Shown here: positions 62,991 through 64,000 of the stretch, in pieces
Numbering within the stretch: position 1 is the first letter of the stretch
Layout of the letters: each line of letters starts with the position of its first letter
Assembly: GCF_000346465.2 (NCBI RefSeq)
Contig: NC_034014.1
Location: 28,498,076-28,562,075, forward strand
Reading direction: 5' to 3'
DNA: 64,000 nucleotides
DNA from: Prunus persica
Taxonomy: Eukaryota > Streptophyta > Magnoliopsida > Rosales > Rosaceae
Notes under the pieces: model-generated
Database searches by the model: none
What the model was told of the DNA's origin: nothing
The model's input: the letters and a program-made list of their open reading frames with translations, nothing else
Program-made: the position numbers and the translations under genes

Positions 62991-64000
62991 TTAGATTGAG
63001 ACACTGTTGGGAATTCCCCTGCCAGTAAGTCCTTCGCTAGTAGGAAATAGCAAAGTGTAGGGCACCTTCACCGGTCCAACTCGGTTCTTCAGTTTCTCAT
63101 CATTGTTCATACTTGTAATTCTGTCCTCAATTTCAGCCAGTTTCTTTCCAAATTTATCAAAGGCTTTCAATGGTTCTGTGTCTGCTGTCCATTCAGGAGT
63201 GTCTCTCTGCCCCAAATACACTTCATCAGTAGAATGCCTTGACAGAATTTCAATAAGGGCAATGCCAAGCACTGTCTGCAGCTGAGCAGTAATTGTTTTC
63301 AAGAAAACTGTATCAGGGCTGGATTCGAGCTCTTTGTACTCAGGAGTTCCCTTCTCAGGCATGAATTTTCGGCTTATAGTAGGGCGGTTGGGGAGGTAGC
63401 CTGCATAAGGGTACTGTCCAAAGTTGACAGCTGCATGGAGAGCAGAAGCAGTCCATATGATGATAGTGCATGTTTCTACTAGGTCTTCGCGAGTCTGCAT
63501 TTTAGGCCACCAGGGCTCATCTTTTTTGTCACCATGGCCTTCCTCTACAAGCTCCTTCCACCAGGATTGGAGTTCAGTGTCTTTTTGAATTATGTCATCA
63601 GTCTTGTAGTAGAAAGAGCAACAGTCTTCAACCCAAGTTTTAATTGCAAACCAGATTTCAATCCCATCAACAGCATATGGATAGTCCTCGATCAGTAGGC
63701 GAAGACCATGTGGAGAATTTGCATCCTTGATTGCAACTCCTCTGTTGATCAAAGGCAAAGCAATGTAATTAGAATAAGGAATGGATATTTATTACTTATA
63801 TTGTGCTCATTTGAGTTACTTATGCAGTAGCTAATAACTCAAAAAGTGTAGAGTTTTGTTTACCTCTTGATGAGATCTTCAGGGAAAGCTTGCTCAGTGA
63901 AAACCCAATCCTTATAAACCACTGAAGACATCTCCATGGCATACCTAGCTGGAAAAACTGTCGTCTCCAGAACGCCGCCAGCATTAATCAGGATTTGCCT
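62991..64000 (-). CDS. LOX2: Second plastid 13-lipoxygenase, 3' part only
   Basis: This is the downstream end of a second LOX gene in the same orientation as the copy at 56.2-60.1 kb; the rest lies beyond the window. The last exon is 63741-62991 and the preceding exon starts outside the window and ends at 63864, with a 122-bp intron in phase. Intron positions match those of the complete copy. The iron ligands in this part are present: HAAVNFG (His and Asn) and the terminal Ile in [16 protein letters not shown] keeps the Ala of S-specific enzymes. Stretches such as [18 protein letters not shown] are identical in both copies, indicating tandem duplication; many substitutions elsewhere show it is not very recent. 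Confidence 0.92.

Overview
The window is nuclear DNA of a flowering plant. Every large gene has many short, AT-rich GT-AG introns, intergenic DNA is AT-rich with CT/GA microsatellites, and the products (CYCH, SNF4/KIN beta-gamma, ALWAYS EARLY, VAR3, REV3, plastid 13-LOX, NF-YB) are plant types. Gene style and repeats suggest a woody eudicot, possibly Rosaceae such as Prunus, but that is inference. All exon models below were built by hand from splice sites and reading phase; each complete multi-exon model closes in frame.

Layout. 0-11 kb: a putative membrane-anchored methyltransferase (+), a single-exon NF-YB4-like transcription factor (+), and a small three-exon predicted plastid protein (-) with no single long ORF to reveal it; several MITEs lie between. 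12.6-16.7 kb: cyclin H (-), 13 exons. 16.7-21.3 kb: gene-poor, then the SNF4-like SnRK1 beta-gamma subunit (+, 13 exons, 21.3-25.6 kb). 27.0-35.8 kb: ALWAYS EARLY/LIN-9 homologue (-, 19 exons), convergent with SNF4. 37.7-41.4 kb: VAR3-like RanBP2 zinc-finger organelle protein (-, 5 exons). 42.4-53.6 kb: REV3, catalytic subunit of DNA polymerase zeta (-, 23 exons), with a hAT element in one intron. 54-56 kb: a patchwork of a palindromic minisatellite, a copied piece of a REV3 intron and a decayed fragment of a ZFYVE26/spastizin-like gene. 56.2-64 kb: two tandem type-2 (plastid) 13-lipoxygenases (-), the second running off the end, separated by a broken KRR1-like fragment and a second hAT element.

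Functional themes. The genes are unrelated neighbours, as expected in a plant genome: cyclin H (TFIIH/CAK), ALY (MuvB/DREAM-type cell-cycle transcription), REV3 (translesion synthesis), SNF4 (energy sensing), VAR3 (plastid development) and LOX (oxylipin/jasmonate). There is no operon or cluster logic beyond the LOX tandem pair.

Most unusual signals: the 54.6-55.2 kb minisatellite whose unit is built of palindromes; the adjoining 86-bp copy of REV3 intron 6; a truncated U2 snRNA copy in a SNF4 intron; a 30-bp perfect inverted repeat just downstream of an ALY splice donor; two GC-AG introns; and an exon/intron-end duplication in SNF4. I found no evidence of a wholly new biological system.
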